From Mangrovivirga halotolerans (GTDB lineage: Bacteria > Bacteroidota > Bacteroidia > Cytophagales > Cyclobacteriaceae), in the NCBI RefSeq assembly GCF_026241165.1, contig NZ_JAPFQN010000012.1, forward strand, positions 97,355 through 161,354: a stretch of DNA of 64,000 nucleotides. Reading direction: 5' to 3'. This document shows positions 28,966 through 38,476 of the stretch, piece after piece. The translations under genes were made by a program, and so were the position numbers. Under the pieces are notes generated by a model, which saw only the letters and a program-made list of their open reading frames with translations, did not search any database and was not told the DNA's origin. The first letter of the stretch is position 1, and each line of letters begins with the position of its first letter.

Positions 28966-30765
28966 ATGGATGAATTTCGATATAGTCCAGAAGATATAAA
29001 AAGACTCCCGGACAAACCGGGAGTCTATAAGTATTATAATAAGGATGATCAGCTCATATATATTGGTAAAGCCAAAAACCTAAAAAAAAGAGTTGCCTCA
29101 TATTTTAACAAATTATCAGGGATCAGCAGGAAGACCAGAAAAATGGTTTCTGAGATCAAATCGATCGAAGTAACTATTGTTAATACTGAGTTTGATGCCC
29201 TTCTCCTCGAAAATAACCTGATCAAAAGTCATCAGCCAAGGTATAATATCCTTATGCGCGATGACAAGACTTATCCTCATATTGTCATTACCAATGAGCG
29301 CTTTCCAAGGATACATTCTACCCGAAAAATAGAGAAAGGTTATGGCACGTACTATGGGCCATATGCAAGCGTGCGGGCGATGAAAAATATCATAGACCTG
29401 TTACACAAACTATTTCAGATCAGGACGTGTAAGTACAACTTGTCTGAAGAAAACATAGAAAAGCAAAAATTTAAGGTTTGCCTGGAATATCATATAGGTA
29501 ACTGTAAAGGCCCCTGTGAAGGATTACAGGATGAAAAAGAATATGATCATAATATAAACCAGGCCATAAATATTCTTAAAGGAGAATTAACCATCCCAAA
29601 GCAATATTTTAAAGCGGAAATGCAGGATGCTGCTGCTAACCTGGCTTTTGAAAAAGCGCAGTCTTATAAAGAAAAGCTAATGTTGCTTGAAGATTTCCAG
29701 GCTAAAACAACAATTGTTAATACGAAATTAGATGATGTCGATGTCATCACAATCACATCGGATGAAAAGCGAGCTTACATCAACTATCTTAAAATAAATC
29801 AGGGACAAATCACTGCTACGAAGACAACTGAAATCAAAAAGAAAATTGATGAAAGTGACAGTGATATACTTGCAACAGCAATTATTGATATCAGGGAATC
29901 ATATGGGAGTACCGCAAAAGAGGTGTTCACAAATCTTGAAATTGAGTTTGATATACCTGAGTTTTCGATCGTCGTTCCAAAGATCGGTGATAAGCGAAAA
30001 GTTGTAGAGCTTTCGTTAAAAAATGCGATTCTATATAAAAAAGAAAAACTGAAAAATGTAGAGTCAAAAGCACCACCACATTTAGCAGTACTTACTGAAT
30101 TAAAAGAGGCTCTACAATTAAATAGCGTTCCCTTCAATATTGAATGTTTTGATAATTCGAACCTGGGAGGAACTAATCCTGTAGCCTCTATGGTAAGCTT
30201 TAAAAATGCTAAGCCCAGCAAAAAAGACTACAGACATTTTCATATTAAAACTGTACAGGGTCCTGACGATTTTGCCTCAATGTATGAAGTGGTCACAAGA
30301 CGCTATTCAAGACTGCTAAGAGAACGGAAGCCTCTTCCTGACCTAATACTCATTGACGGAGGTAAAGGCCAGCTTAGCAGCGCCGTATCAGCCCTGAAGG
30401 ACATGAGCATCTATGGCAAAGTGGCTATTGCAGGTATTGCAAAAAGGTTAGAAGAGATTTACGTGCCGGAAGATAGTTATCCTATCCTCATTAGTAAAAA
30501 ATCACCAGCATTGAAATTGCTCCAGCATTTAAGAGATGAAGCGCATAGATTCGCCATTACATTTCATAGAAAAGTCAGGAGTAAAAATGCCTTTAAAACC
30601 TCCTTGTCAGATATTCCTGGATTGGGAGAAAAGACGATAAACAAATTGCTTCAACATTTTGGTAGTGTTAAAAATATCAAAGAAGCTAATTACACCGACT
30701 TAGAGCAAGTTGTAGGAAAAAGCAGAGCTGAAAAGATCACGCAACACTTCAAAAAAATCGATTAA
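28966..30765 (+). CDS. uvrC: Excinuclease ABC subunit C
   Basis: UvrC makes both incisions in nucleotide excision repair. The 599-residue protein has an N-terminal GIY-YIG nuclease (GVYKYYN..IYIGKAKNLKKRV), a Cys cluster (CLEYHIGNCKGPC), the UVR region, the RNase H-like 5' nuclease (LILIDGGKGQL) and a C-terminal HhH pair (IPGLGEKTINKLLQHFGS). It starts 8 bases after the PBP stop. The partner uvrA lies further along the window. Confidence 0.96.
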   Translation: MDEFRYSPEDIKRLPDKPGVYKYYNKDDQLIYIGKAKNLKKRVASYFNKLSGISRKTRKMVSEIKSIEVTIVNTEFDALLLENNLIKSHQPRYNILMRDDKTYPHIVITNERFPRIHSTRKIEKGYGTYYGPYASVRAMKNIIDLLHKLFQIRTCKYNLSEENIEKQKFKVCLEYHIGNCKGPCEGLQDEKEYDHNINQAINILKGELTIPKQYFKAEMQDAAANLAFEKAQSYKEKLMLLEDFQAKTTIVNTKLDDVDVITITSDEKRAYINYLKINQGQITATKTTEIKKKIDESDSDILATAIIDIRESYGSTAKEVFTNLEIEFDIPEFSIVVPKIGDKRKVVELSLKNAILYKKEKLKNVESKAPPHLAVLTELKEALQLNSVPFNIECFDNSNLGGTNPVASMVSFKNAKPSKKDYRHFHIKTVQGPDDFASMYEVVTRRYSRLLRERKPLPDLILIDGGKGQLSSAVSALKDMSIYGKVAIAGIAKRLEEIYVPEDSYPILISKKSPALKLLQHLRDEAHRFAITFHRKVRSKNAFKTSLSDIPGLGEKTINKLLQHFGSVKNIKEANYTDLEQVVGKSRAEKITQHFKKID

Positions 30766-30786
30766 AATTATTACGTACTATAGAAA

Positions 30787-30818
30787 TAAAAAAAGGGCCT
30801 CTTTCGAAGCCCTTTTTA
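30787..30818. terminator. Bidirectional terminator between uvrC and gldN
   Basis: AAAAAGGGC, a short loop and GCCCTTTTT form a hairpin flanked by A and T runs on both sides. It can stop transcription from either strand, and the two genes converge here. Confidence 0.9.
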
Positions 30819-30839
30819 ATTTATTCACTAAACCGATGT

Positions 30840-31754
30840 TTAGAATGACCACAGGTCATGTTCCATTTCCATCAGTTTTTGCTCCATGTTAACTGACTCG
30901 ATCAAGGCACGCTTACGATCAGAGTAGATATCCTCCAACTGAAGGTCTTCTGGATTATCAACTTTGATAATTCGTGCATCGAAAAGTCTAAGCTTAAAAG
31001 CATCTGCAAGGTTTCTGTGTTCTGCAGAATTTTGACGGTTGAACCATATAGATTGATCTGGATTCTCTCTCCAAAGCTCAACAAGATCTTCATACTTAAA
31101 TGCTCCAACTCTTCTGTAAACACCAGTCTCAAATTCCTTTGCAGGAATAATTAAAGAGATAGACTGGATAGTCCAGTAAAGTCGAGATCTTTTTCTGTCG
31201 AAGATCATATCTTCCATGATCTCAAGAATAGTTACCTGAGAAGGGAAGAAAAGGTCGTCTCCACCAGAAACTGAAGAAGTTTCTTCGGCAGCTCCTGTGT
31301 CAGTGCCTTCAGCACCTGAATCTTCAGGAGTACCCCAGTCACCCCAGTCATCTGCGGCTTCTTCTTCTTCACCAAATCCCATGGCTTTTTCTTCTTCAGT
31401 AAGAGCTGCTGTGAACACCTCACGCTTCATGTTTTCAGTGAACTGCTCAACCGTCATCTTAGTAGTAAGACTATCATTTTCATAGATATCAATCTCACCA
31501 GCTAATGCTTTATCAATGATTAATTTTGTGATCTCATTGTTAAAAGCGAAAAACGGTCGGTTCATTTTCTCTGTTAAGTCCATTCTGCGCCATACTCGCT
31601 TTCTAAAGAAGATATCATCCTTGTAGATAGTATTTCCTTCTGCCGATGTGAATACAGCATCATCAGGCGTTTCCATCGAGTTTATCTGCGCGTTACCAGA
31701 GAACGACAACGCAAAGCCTGAAATGATAATCAGTAAAAATGATAGTTTTTTCAT
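30840..31754 (-). CDS. gldN: Gliding motility/T9SS protein GldN
   Basis: GldN (PorN) pairs with GldK as a periplasmic ring of the type IX secretion system. The 304-residue protein has a signal peptide (to FSGNAQ). Conserved segments are DDIFFRKRVWRRMDL, NRPFFAFNNEI, YWTIQSISLIIPAKEF and VELWRENPDQSIWFNRQNSAE. A Glu/Gly/Thr-rich insert of about 40 residues (about 125-165, EEEEAADDWGDWG...) splits the conserved parts. It is the last gene of the gld operon. Confidence 0.94.
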   Translation of the reverse strand: MKKLSFLLIIISGFALSFSGNAQINSMETPDDAVFTSAEGNTIYKDDIFFRKRVWRRMDLTEKMNRPFFAFNNEITKLIIDKALAGEIDIYENDSLTTKMTVEQFTENMKREVFTAALTEEEKAMGFGEEEEAADDWGDWGTPEDSGAEGTDTGAAEETSSVSGGDDLFFPSQVTILEIMEDMIFDRKRSRLYWTIQSISLIIPAKEFETGVYRRVGAFKYEDLVELWRENPDQSIWFNRQNSAEHRNLADAFKLRLFDARIIKVDNPEDLQLEDIYSDRKRALIESVNMEQKLMEMEHDLWSF

Positions 31755-31771
31755 ATCAGAAAAAAATTCTG

Positions 31772-33346
31772 TTAGTTAATAGGTATTGTAATAATTGAAG
31801 AACCAGATCCCATTGGTACATCAAGAACAGCACCTCTAAAGTTCATTCTTTGTACTTTAGATACCTCGATTACAAGTCTGTCTCCAGCTCTTGCTTTTCT
31901 GGCAATACCAGAAAGGCTGGCTTCAGAACCTCTAACGATTTGCTGGTCAACTGGTCTGCTACCACGTGCAAGAGTAATTCTCCATTCAGCTACTCTGTAT
32001 CTTGCATCTTTAGGAAGCATTGCTTTAAAGTCTTCATCAGCGATCGCATCAAGTTCGATAGAAGTAGGACCTGGTGCAGGAACACCCTGCTTAAGGTTTA
32101 CTGCTCTTCCTCTTGATTTTGCTACGATCTCAGGCTTAGGAACACGCTTAACTTTGAATTGTCTTGATCCAATTGCGTTTCCACCGCTACTTACATTAAG
32201 AGTAACATTCGCTGACGTAGGTATAACGGTTACAAGACCCGGCTTATTGCCTGCGATAGCTGTACCACCACGGCAAGAGAACTGAGGGTTGTACTCTGCA
32301 CCTAAAGCTGGAACCTGAACATCAAGTTCATTTCCGCACTGTAAGTAAAGAGCTTGTACCGCTTGTGCAGTCACCTGGATTACAGGTTGAGCTACGAAAT
32401 ATTCGATTGTATCAACGAAAGCTGAGTCGTTCATTTCAATCTTACCAATGAATGTCTTTCTTGCAAGACCTGTCTTAGAGTCATATTTCCCTGGAGTAGC
32501 ACGGAATTTAACTTTACCGTTAGATCCTTCTACAGGAATTTCTTCTCCGTTAACATACATCTCAGCGTTTCCGGCAGATGATGATGCAGCTAGGAATAAA
32601 TCCGCTTCATACATTGCACCTGCAGCAACGATTGATGATTTAGGAACAACTCGAACATTTACAAGGTCGAATTTAAGGTCACCTGCACCTACTTGCTGAG
32701 CAAGAGCTTCTAACGCTCTGTTGGCTCTTGACATTACCTCAGTTTGAAACTGAGTAATAGTTGCAAGACCTGCTACAGTTGGTGATTGACTAAAGTTTAA
32801 GGTAGAAAAATCTTTTCCTTTCTGATCAGGATCATCTTTAAACAATGGATGCTCTTTGCCATCAAAAGCAATTTTAGAGAAATCCATTCCTGTTAATTCA
32901 TTAAGATCAGCAACATATTGATTTAATTTTTGCTTAAGATCCTCACCTTTTTTCTGATTAATCATCAGATTAGCCATTTTCTCAGTGTCTTTCTTACCCG
33001 CAAGTTCTCCGTCGGCATCTCTACCTCCTGACACTTCGATAATCTCTTCTTTTACACCTTCTGTGTACTTTATTGTTTCAGATGCCAGTTCTCTAACTTT
33101 TTTAGCTTTTTCAAGAACGGCAACATCTTTCTCTCTACTTCCTGCTTCTTCGACAGCACTCTGAATACGCGCAACAGTATTACTGTTAATATCTCTTGTT
33201 TGCTTTACAGAGTTTTCAAGGCTGTCATTCAGGAATATAAATTTATCCAACACGGCAGATGATACGTTGAGGGCAAGCATTGCCATCAACACCAGGTACA
33301 TAAGACCGATCATCTTCTGTCTTGGGGTTTCTTTAGCTCCAGCCAT
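31772..33346 (-). CDS. gldM: Gliding motility/T9SS motor protein GldM
   Basis: GldM (PorM) forms the periplasmic shaft of the proton-driven motor that energises type IX secretion and gliding. The 524-residue protein starts with PRQKMIGLMYLVLMAMLALNV, which includes the single transmembrane helix. Four periplasmic beta domains follow. The position after gldL and the length fit the family. Confidence 0.96.
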   Translation of the reverse strand: MAGAKETPRQKMIGLMYLVLMAMLALNVSSAVLDKFIFLNDSLENSVKQTRDINSNTVARIQSAVEEAGSREKDVAVLEKAKKVRELASETIKYTEGVKEEIIEVSGGRDADGELAGKKDTEKMANLMINQKKGEDLKQKLNQYVADLNELTGMDFSKIAFDGKEHPLFKDDPDQKGKDFSTLNFSQSPTVAGLATITQFQTEVMSRANRALEALAQQVGAGDLKFDLVNVRVVPKSSIVAAGAMYEADLFLAASSSAGNAEMYVNGEEIPVEGSNGKVKFRATPGKYDSKTGLARKTFIGKIEMNDSAFVDTIEYFVAQPVIQVTAQAVQALYLQCGNELDVQVPALGAEYNPQFSCRGGTAIAGNKPGLVTVIPTSANVTLNVSSGGNAIGSRQFKVKRVPKPEIVAKSRGRAVNLKQGVPAPGPTSIELDAIADEDFKAMLPKDARYRVAEWRITLARGSRPVDQQIVRGSEASLSGIARKARAGDRLVIEVSKVQRMNFRGAVLDVPMGSGSSIITIPIN

Positions 33347-33389
33347 AAACTTTTAATTTAATTTTAAAAATTAATGATTACTATACTAA

Positions 33390-34196
33390 TTACTTACCAC
33401 CACGCATTGCAGTCAACATGCTGCCATAAACGTTGTTAAGTGAAGTAAGATTAGTAGTTAATTTACCAAGCTCATTCTTGAAAGACTCAGTTTCTTTAGC
33501 AGCGCCGGCCATGCTATCCATAGCAGTAGCAACGTTACCATAGAATTTCTTCATTGCTTTCAAGTGGCTGTTAGCATCCTGAAGCTCCATTTCATACACT
33601 GCATTCAGTGCAGATAGGTTCTTAGTTACCGATTGTACTTGTGAATGATACTCTTTTGCGTCTTTAGCAGCATTAGCCATTTCAGACATAGCAGTCATTG
33701 TAGTACCGTAAGACTTGTTCATGTCAGTTAATGACTTAGAAGCCTGCTTTACGTTTGCTGCATACTCGTTAGTTGCAACAGCTGCATTACTAAGGTCTGC
33801 CATTTTTGATGCTGAGTCAGAAAGATTCTTAAGACCATCACCTAAGCTCTTTACTAAATCGCCACCAACTTTATTAGACTCAAGTACTTTATCAAGTTGT
33901 TTAGAAACAGAATCACCGCTTCCACCAGCTGATTTGTTGCTGATTCCAAGAGGTCCGTCATAATCATCCGCTAATTCCGGATAAACTCTTGCCCAGTCAA
34001 TATCATGATTTGGTTCAAAGGCACTTAGGAAGAAAATTAATGCTTCTGTTCCTAAACCAAGGATTAGCATTTCATTTGCTCCAGGCCAATGAAGAATCTT
34101 GAATAAAGCACCGATAATTACAATTGCACCACCAATACCGTATATTTTCGGCATAATCGTACCAAATAATAGATTAGATCCACCTTTTTTGCTCAT
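33390..34196 (-). CDS. gldL: Gliding motility/T9SS motor protein GldL
   Basis: GldL (PorL) is the inner-membrane stator-like part of the motor. The 268-residue protein has two transmembrane helices near the N-terminus (IGGAIVIIGALFKILHWPG and MLILGLGTEALIFFLSAF). The second contains the conserved glutamate proposed to carry protons. A long cytoplasmic helical tail holds three similar coiled-coil repeats (LTDMNKSYGTTMTAMSEMA, LSALNAVYEMEL, LTSLNNVYGSMLTAM). Confidence 0.96.
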   Translation of the reverse strand: MSKKGGSNLLFGTIMPKIYGIGGAIVIIGALFKILHWPGANEMLILGLGTEALIFFLSAFEPNHDIDWARVYPELADDYDGPLGISNKSAGGSGDSVSKQLDKVLESNKVGGDLVKSLGDGLKNLSDSASKMADLSNAAVATNEYAANVKQASKSLTDMNKSYGTTMTAMSEMANAAKDAKEYHSQVQSVTKNLSALNAVYEMELQDANSHLKAMKKFYGNVATAMDSMAGAAKETESFKNELGKLTTNLTSLNNVYGSMLTAMRGGK

Positions 34197-34252
34197 CTTA
34201 CTAGATTTTTAGGTTGTGAAAAAATTGATATTAAATTACAGATTAATTCTTT

Positions 34253-35308
34253 TTAGTTAAACTCAGCTCCGCTTGATCTACCTAAGTTGGTCAATGCACA
34301 ACGGAAGCCTATATAAGCTCTTGTAGAATCCTTATGTTCATAAGTTCTCGTACCTGTTTCCAGGTAATAAGCGATATCCTTCCAAGAACCACCGCGAATT
34401 ACTTTTCTAGGCTCTGCCTCGTCATAGTAGGTTGGGTTAAGGTCCCAAACTACAGGATAAGAAGCCGGATGAAAAGCATCCTCGCACCACTCAGCCACAT
34501 TTCCAGACATGTCCCATAATCCCCAGTCGTTCGGGAAGTATTGTGCTACAGGAGCTGTGTACTGGAATCCATCATCATAATAGTTTCCTCTTCCAGGTTT
34601 GAAGTTTGCTAACATACACCCTTTTGAGTTACGTATATATGGGTTACCCCAAGGATATTTCGCCATATCACGTCCACCTCTTGAAGCGTATTCCCACTCA
34701 GCTTCAGATGGAAGTCTGAAAGTAGGCATCGCCCAAAGTCCTTGTGACGCTCTATAACTATTTAAGAAGTCTGTTCTCCATTTACAGAAGTATTTAGCAG
34801 CTTCCCACGATACACCAACTACAGGATAGTCGTCAAATGCCGGGTGCCAGAAATAATACTCCATCATAGGATCTCCCATGTGGTGAGCAAAATCCTTCAC
34901 CCATACTGTTGTATCTGGATAGTAAACACTTAATTCGCCGCTTTCCCCTTCAGCCATAGCAGAATCCTGTTGTACGGTCTCGATGAACTGACGATACTCA
35001 TTGTTAGTAATTTCAGTGTCATCCATATAAAAAGGACCGATTGTGATCTGCTTGTTCAGGTTGATCATTGAGGCAGCAACGTTTTGATCCGCCTGACCCA
35101 TGTGAAAAGTACCTGCAGGTATGGCCACCATTCCATAAGGAACATTCATCACCCATCCCGGCGGACGTCCCTGAGCTCCTAGAAGCTCTCCTTTGTAGTC
35201 TCCACTTGCATTACCGCCACCGCCGCCGAATAATCCACAGCTTTGAAAAAATACAGCCATTGCTGATACGGCAAGCAATAGGGATTTTCTAAAGAAACCT
35301 TTGTTCAT
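34253..35308 (-). CDS. gldK: T9SS ring lipoprotein GldK
   Basis: GldK (PorK) is an outer-membrane lipoprotein that forms the periplasmic ring with GldN. The 351-residue protein has a lipobox (AVFFQSCGLFG), a glycine run and a formylglycine-generating-enzyme-like (SUMF1) domain. Visible motifs include PAGTFHMGQADQ, RLPSEAEWEYASRGG, GNVAEWCEDAFH and RKVIRGGSWKD. It is shorter than the GldK of classical gliders. Catalysis is not expected in this family. Confidence 0.94.
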   Translation of the reverse strand: MNKGFFRKSLLLAVSAMAVFFQSCGLFGGGGGNASGDYKGELLGAQGRPPGWVMNVPYGMVAIPAGTFHMGQADQNVAASMINLNKQITIGPFYMDDTEITNNEYRQFIETVQQDSAMAEGESGELSVYYPDTTVWVKDFAHHMGDPMMEYYFWHPAFDDYPVVGVSWEAAKYFCKWRTDFLNSYRASQGLWAMPTFRLPSEAEWEYASRGGRDMAKYPWGNPYIRNSKGCMLANFKPGRGNYYDDGFQYTAPVAQYFPNDWGLWDMSGNVAEWCEDAFHPASYPVVWDLNPTYYDEAEPRKVIRGGSWKDIAYYLETGTRTYEHKDSTRAYIGFRCALTNLGRSSGAEFN

Positions 35309-35478
35309 AATATACTGTTTTAAGCTTTTTTCGCAAAAAATCTATGATACCAAATAAATAACTAATAAAGAATATTAATTATTGTATTCAATTCTCAATT
35401 TTCGGTAAAGTAAAAAAATCTAATCCAAAAATTGAAGGTCGAAAACACTCAATTTCTTACAAGTATATAAAAATACTC

Positions 35479-36438
35479 CTAATGTCTGAATCTTGGTGTG
35501 CGAATTACTTTCTTAGCAGCTGGAGGTAGTACCGGTAAGGTGTAGCTCAGCATAATTTCATGTGAGGTTGCCTGTTTTGCACTTTGCTCTGATACTATAT
35601 AGTCAAACGCATACCCTACTTTCATAGCGTTTTCTTTTAAAAAACTATAGCCTAACATGGCTATGATGGCTTCTTCCTGCCTATACGACAGTCCCGCATA
35701 CATCTTTTCTTTGTATGTACCCAGTACTGCCACATCAAAAGAATACTGCACCAAATCTGTTCGAACAAGTAAAGATGGAGTTACGGTAAAATCATAATTT
35801 AAATCATAATCATACCCCCCCATAAAATACAAATGCGTTTTAATCGGGTTTCGTAAACTTTCGACGTTGAAGTCGAATTCTGCTTCAGTTATATGGGCAG
35901 AACTTACACCAATATAAAAATCTTCGTGCTGATACCAGGCTCCGATTGAAAGATCCGGACGGATTTGCGTCTCCTTTCCTTCACCTAATAATGGATCGTC
36001 TGGGTTGACAGCACGATATTGATCAAAGTCAATTGTTTGTGAAAATGCTCCGGCTCGTACGCCGAAACTTAATTTTGAATCGCCTACTTTTAAATGATAT
36101 GCAAATGATCCCTGGATCTCAAGATTATTTTGTGGCCCAAGCTGATCGTTCACTATATAAAAACCTACACCACTACTCATTTTTAACAGTGCGGTGTTCA
36201 TTGATAGCATTTGAGTCACCGGGTTTCCACCCACTCCGTCAAAAGTTGTATTATATCCTGCCCACTGTGTCCGGTGTAAAGCTGTAAACTTGGTAATACC
36301 TTCTACACCAGAATAAGCCGGGTTATAATATACCTTATTGAACATGAATTGGCTCAAAGGAACATCCTGCTGAGCCATGCTGACATTAGCTAGCAACAAA
36401 AAACTTGATATACAGGTAAAAAAGTATCGCAATCTCAT
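35479..36438 (-). CDS. PorP/SprF family type IX secretion outer-membrane protein
   Basis: The 319-residue protein has a signal peptide (SMAQQD) and then the family opening DVPLSQFMFNKVYYNPAYSG. Alternating beta-barrel strands follow, ending in SHEIMLSYTLPV. The family anchors cargo or the periplasmic ring at the outer membrane. Its position upstream of gldK recalls the porP-K-L-M-N order of Porphyromonas, so this copy probably belongs to the core apparatus. Confidence 0.92.
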   Translation of the reverse strand: MRLRYFFTCISSFLLLANVSMAQQDVPLSQFMFNKVYYNPAYSGVEGITKFTALHRTQWAGYNTTFDGVGGNPVTQMLSMNTALLKMSSGVGFYIVNDQLGPQNNLEIQGSFAYHLKVGDSKLSFGVRAGAFSQTIDFDQYRAVNPDDPLLGEGKETQIRPDLSIGAWYQHEDFYIGVSSAHITEAEFDFNVESLRNPIKTHLYFMGGYDYDLNYDFTVTPSLLVRTDLVQYSFDVAVLGTYKEKMYAGLSYRQEEAIIAMLGYSFLKENAMKVGYAFDYIVSEQSAKQATSHEIMLSYTLPVLPPAAKKVIRTPRFRH

Positions 36439-36553
36439 GCTTTTCTTTAAACTAGAAATTTAAATATAGCAATTTTTTTATAATTGCAACCCGAGTCCAC
36501 TAACTTTTTCAACACTGACCAGCAGGATGTGCAAAAATTTATCTAAATACTAA

Positions 36554-37348
36554 TTATTCGAGGTTATTTGCCTTCTTAATATAGTATTCAATTGCACCTG
36601 TCATACTTGGAGCATTAGGCAATGGCGCCTCAATATCAAGTATCATGTCATGGTCTCTTACTGCTTTTGCAGTTGTCGGACCAAAAGCTGCAATTCGAGT
36701 ATCATTTTGTTTAAAATCAGGGAAATTAACAAATAAGCTATTAATACCTGACGGACTGAAAAATGCAATTATATCATATGTTACATCATCAAGATCGGAA
36801 AGGTCACTGGCAACGGTTTTATACATTGTCGCCTCTGTCCAGTCATAACCATTATCATCCAGAAAATTTGGAATGTCGTCTTTTCTGATGTTCGAACATG
36901 GAAATAAGAATTTCTCCTTTTTGTGCTTTTTAAGGATTTCAATAAGATCCTGTGCGGTTCTTAAACCTGTAAAGATCTTTCTCTTCCTGATAACTATGTA
37001 CTTCTGTAAATAATTGGCAGTCTGCTCTGAAATACAAAAATATTTCATATCAGACGGCACTTCAAGCTTTAATTCCTCGCAAATTCTGAAGAAGTTATCT
37101 ACTGCATTTCTGCTGGTCAGAATTATTGCACTATGATCAAGAATTTCAATCTTTTGTTTTCTGAACTCTTTAAACGGTACGGGGTCCACTTGAATGAACG
37201 GGCGGAAATCAATTGTTAAATTGTATTTTTCCGCAAGTGCTCGATAGGGATTATTGGTACTTGCAGGTTCAGGTTGGGATACCAAAATCGTCTTAACCTC
37301 TTTAAGTCTAGACTCTACTTCCTTAGACATGGGTTTAATATCACTCAT
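36554..37348 (-). CDS. hemD: Uroporphyrinogen-III synthase
   Basis: The 264-residue protein fits the poorly conserved HemD family. It has an N-terminal KTILVSQPEP, the central AIILTSRNAVDNFF and YFCISEQTANYLQ, and the C-terminal IAFFSPSGINSLF and IAAFGPTTAKAVRDH. HemD closes the tetrapyrrole ring in haem synthesis. It starts 18 bases after the DUF4271 gene ends. In several Bacteroidota HemD-like genes sit beside DUF4271 and gld genes, as here. Confidence 0.88.
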   Translation of the reverse strand: MSDIKPMSKEVESRLKEVKTILVSQPEPASTNNPYRALAEKYNLTIDFRPFIQVDPVPFKEFRKQKIEILDHSAIILTSRNAVDNFFRICEELKLEVPSDMKYFCISEQTANYLQKYIVIRKRKIFTGLRTAQDLIEILKKHKKEKFLFPCSNIRKDDIPNFLDDNGYDWTEATMYKTVASDLSDLDDVTYDIIAFFSPSGINSLFVNFPDFKQNDTRIAAFGPTTAKAVRDHDMILDIEAPLPNAPSMTGAIEYYIKKANNLE

Positions 37349-37366
37349 AAATTCACCGAAAAATAG

Positions 37367-38476
37367 TTAAATAATTAACAGAACTTTTACTGCTATTAAT
37401 AAGGGTACAAATTCCGTTCCGCAAAGGTAGGAAATAATATGCATTTTCCTATAACCTGTGTAAGCTATTGCCTTTAGATAAAGCAATATTTCGGATAAAA
37501 ACAGTAAAATTAATACTACGAATAATACTATATCGTAGTACGAACTGGAATTACTTAAAGGTGAAAAGTCGACAATTATAACCAGCATTAGTGATATCCA
37601 GGCTATAACTGTAAAATGCCTTAACTGAAAAAGAAAGTGCTCCGAACTGAATGAATCAATCTGATACATGCTGGCAAAAAAATTAATAATAAGTAACCTT
37701 ATTATAAAAATCAGAAAAAATGCTCCTGTTAAAGCAAGGTACATTAAATAGTTGTTCTCTGGTAACCAGCCTGTTAAACCTTCCGGGTTAACTATTTTAG
37801 AATTGTTTAGTAAGGTTAAAAAAACATAACTATACGTGAATGATATAATAAAAATAGTGACAAAAGTCGCTAATTCAGAAGTTGCCAACCCCGAATCTTC
37901 TTCTTTCCTTCGTATAGAAAATAGCCGGTCACTACGATTTATTTCATTAAATTTTTTTGAATTTGCAGATTTGAAAATAACAATAAATAAAGCCAGGAAA
38001 AGAATAGCCAGAACCTTATGATCCGTGGATTTAGGAAGCCTGTTAAAATATGCAATGACCTTATTTTGAGATGTAATATTTTTGTTCTTCACGTAACTCT
38101 TTACTTCTATATCACGCTCAGGAACTAATCCGGGATAAAAAATAGTCAAAAACAACGAGTCATTTTCATATTCCTCAAATGTATTATTAACCGGTATAAT
38201 TAACGAATCTTGTTGAAAAGTATAGACTATCTCATGGTTAATTAAAAAAGCAGACTCAATTGGTGCTTTTACCACCAACTCATCCCCAGACCAATGCTGT
38301 CTAGTTATTAACACATGTATTGCATCATGTGCATCATAGCTGCCAAAAGTGTAGGGTAGATATAATTTCTGAGTCTGATCAAAATACAACAGATCATGAT
38401 TGTAATTTTTGATCAGGGTTTGTGAGGTAACTTCCCCAGCTATTAATACAAATAAAAAGAAAAAAAAGTACCTCAT
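37367..38476 (-). CDS. DUF4271 membrane protein
   Basis: The 369-residue protein has a signal peptide, a periplasmic beta-rich part with many aromatic residues (about 20-140) and about seven transmembrane helices in the second half, as in DUF4271 proteins. The function is unknown. Its start overlaps the stop of the WecA-like gene (ATGA), and it is followed by hemD, so it sits in an operon of envelope and haem genes. Confidence 0.82.
   Translation of the reverse strand: MRYFFFFLFVLIAGEVTSQTLIKNYNHDLLYFDQTQKLYLPYTFGSYDAHDAIHVLITRQHWSGDELVVKAPIESAFLINHEIVYTFQQDSLIIPVNNTFEEYENDSLFLTIFYPGLVPERDIEVKSYVKNKNITSQNKVIAYFNRLPKSTDHKVLAILFLALFIVIFKSANSKKFNEINRSDRLFSIRRKEEDSGLATSELATFVTIFIISFTYSYVFLTLLNNSKIVNPEGLTGWLPENNYLMYLALTGAFFLIFIIRLLIINFFASMYQIDSFSSEHFLFQLRHFTVIAWISLMLVIIVDFSPLSNSSSYYDIVLFVVLILLFLSEILLYLKAIAYTGYRKMHIISYLCGTEFVPLLIAVKVLLII

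Noticed and set aside
28966..30765. Link between uvrC and the type IX genes
   Set aside because: It is simply the last gene of the + strand block, with a bidirectional terminator before gldN.
37422..37429. TACCTTTG promoter element for hemD inside the DUF4271 gene
   Set aside because: The -7 match is exact, but no -33 element is present and the gene is closely spaced in an operon; left out as unsupported.
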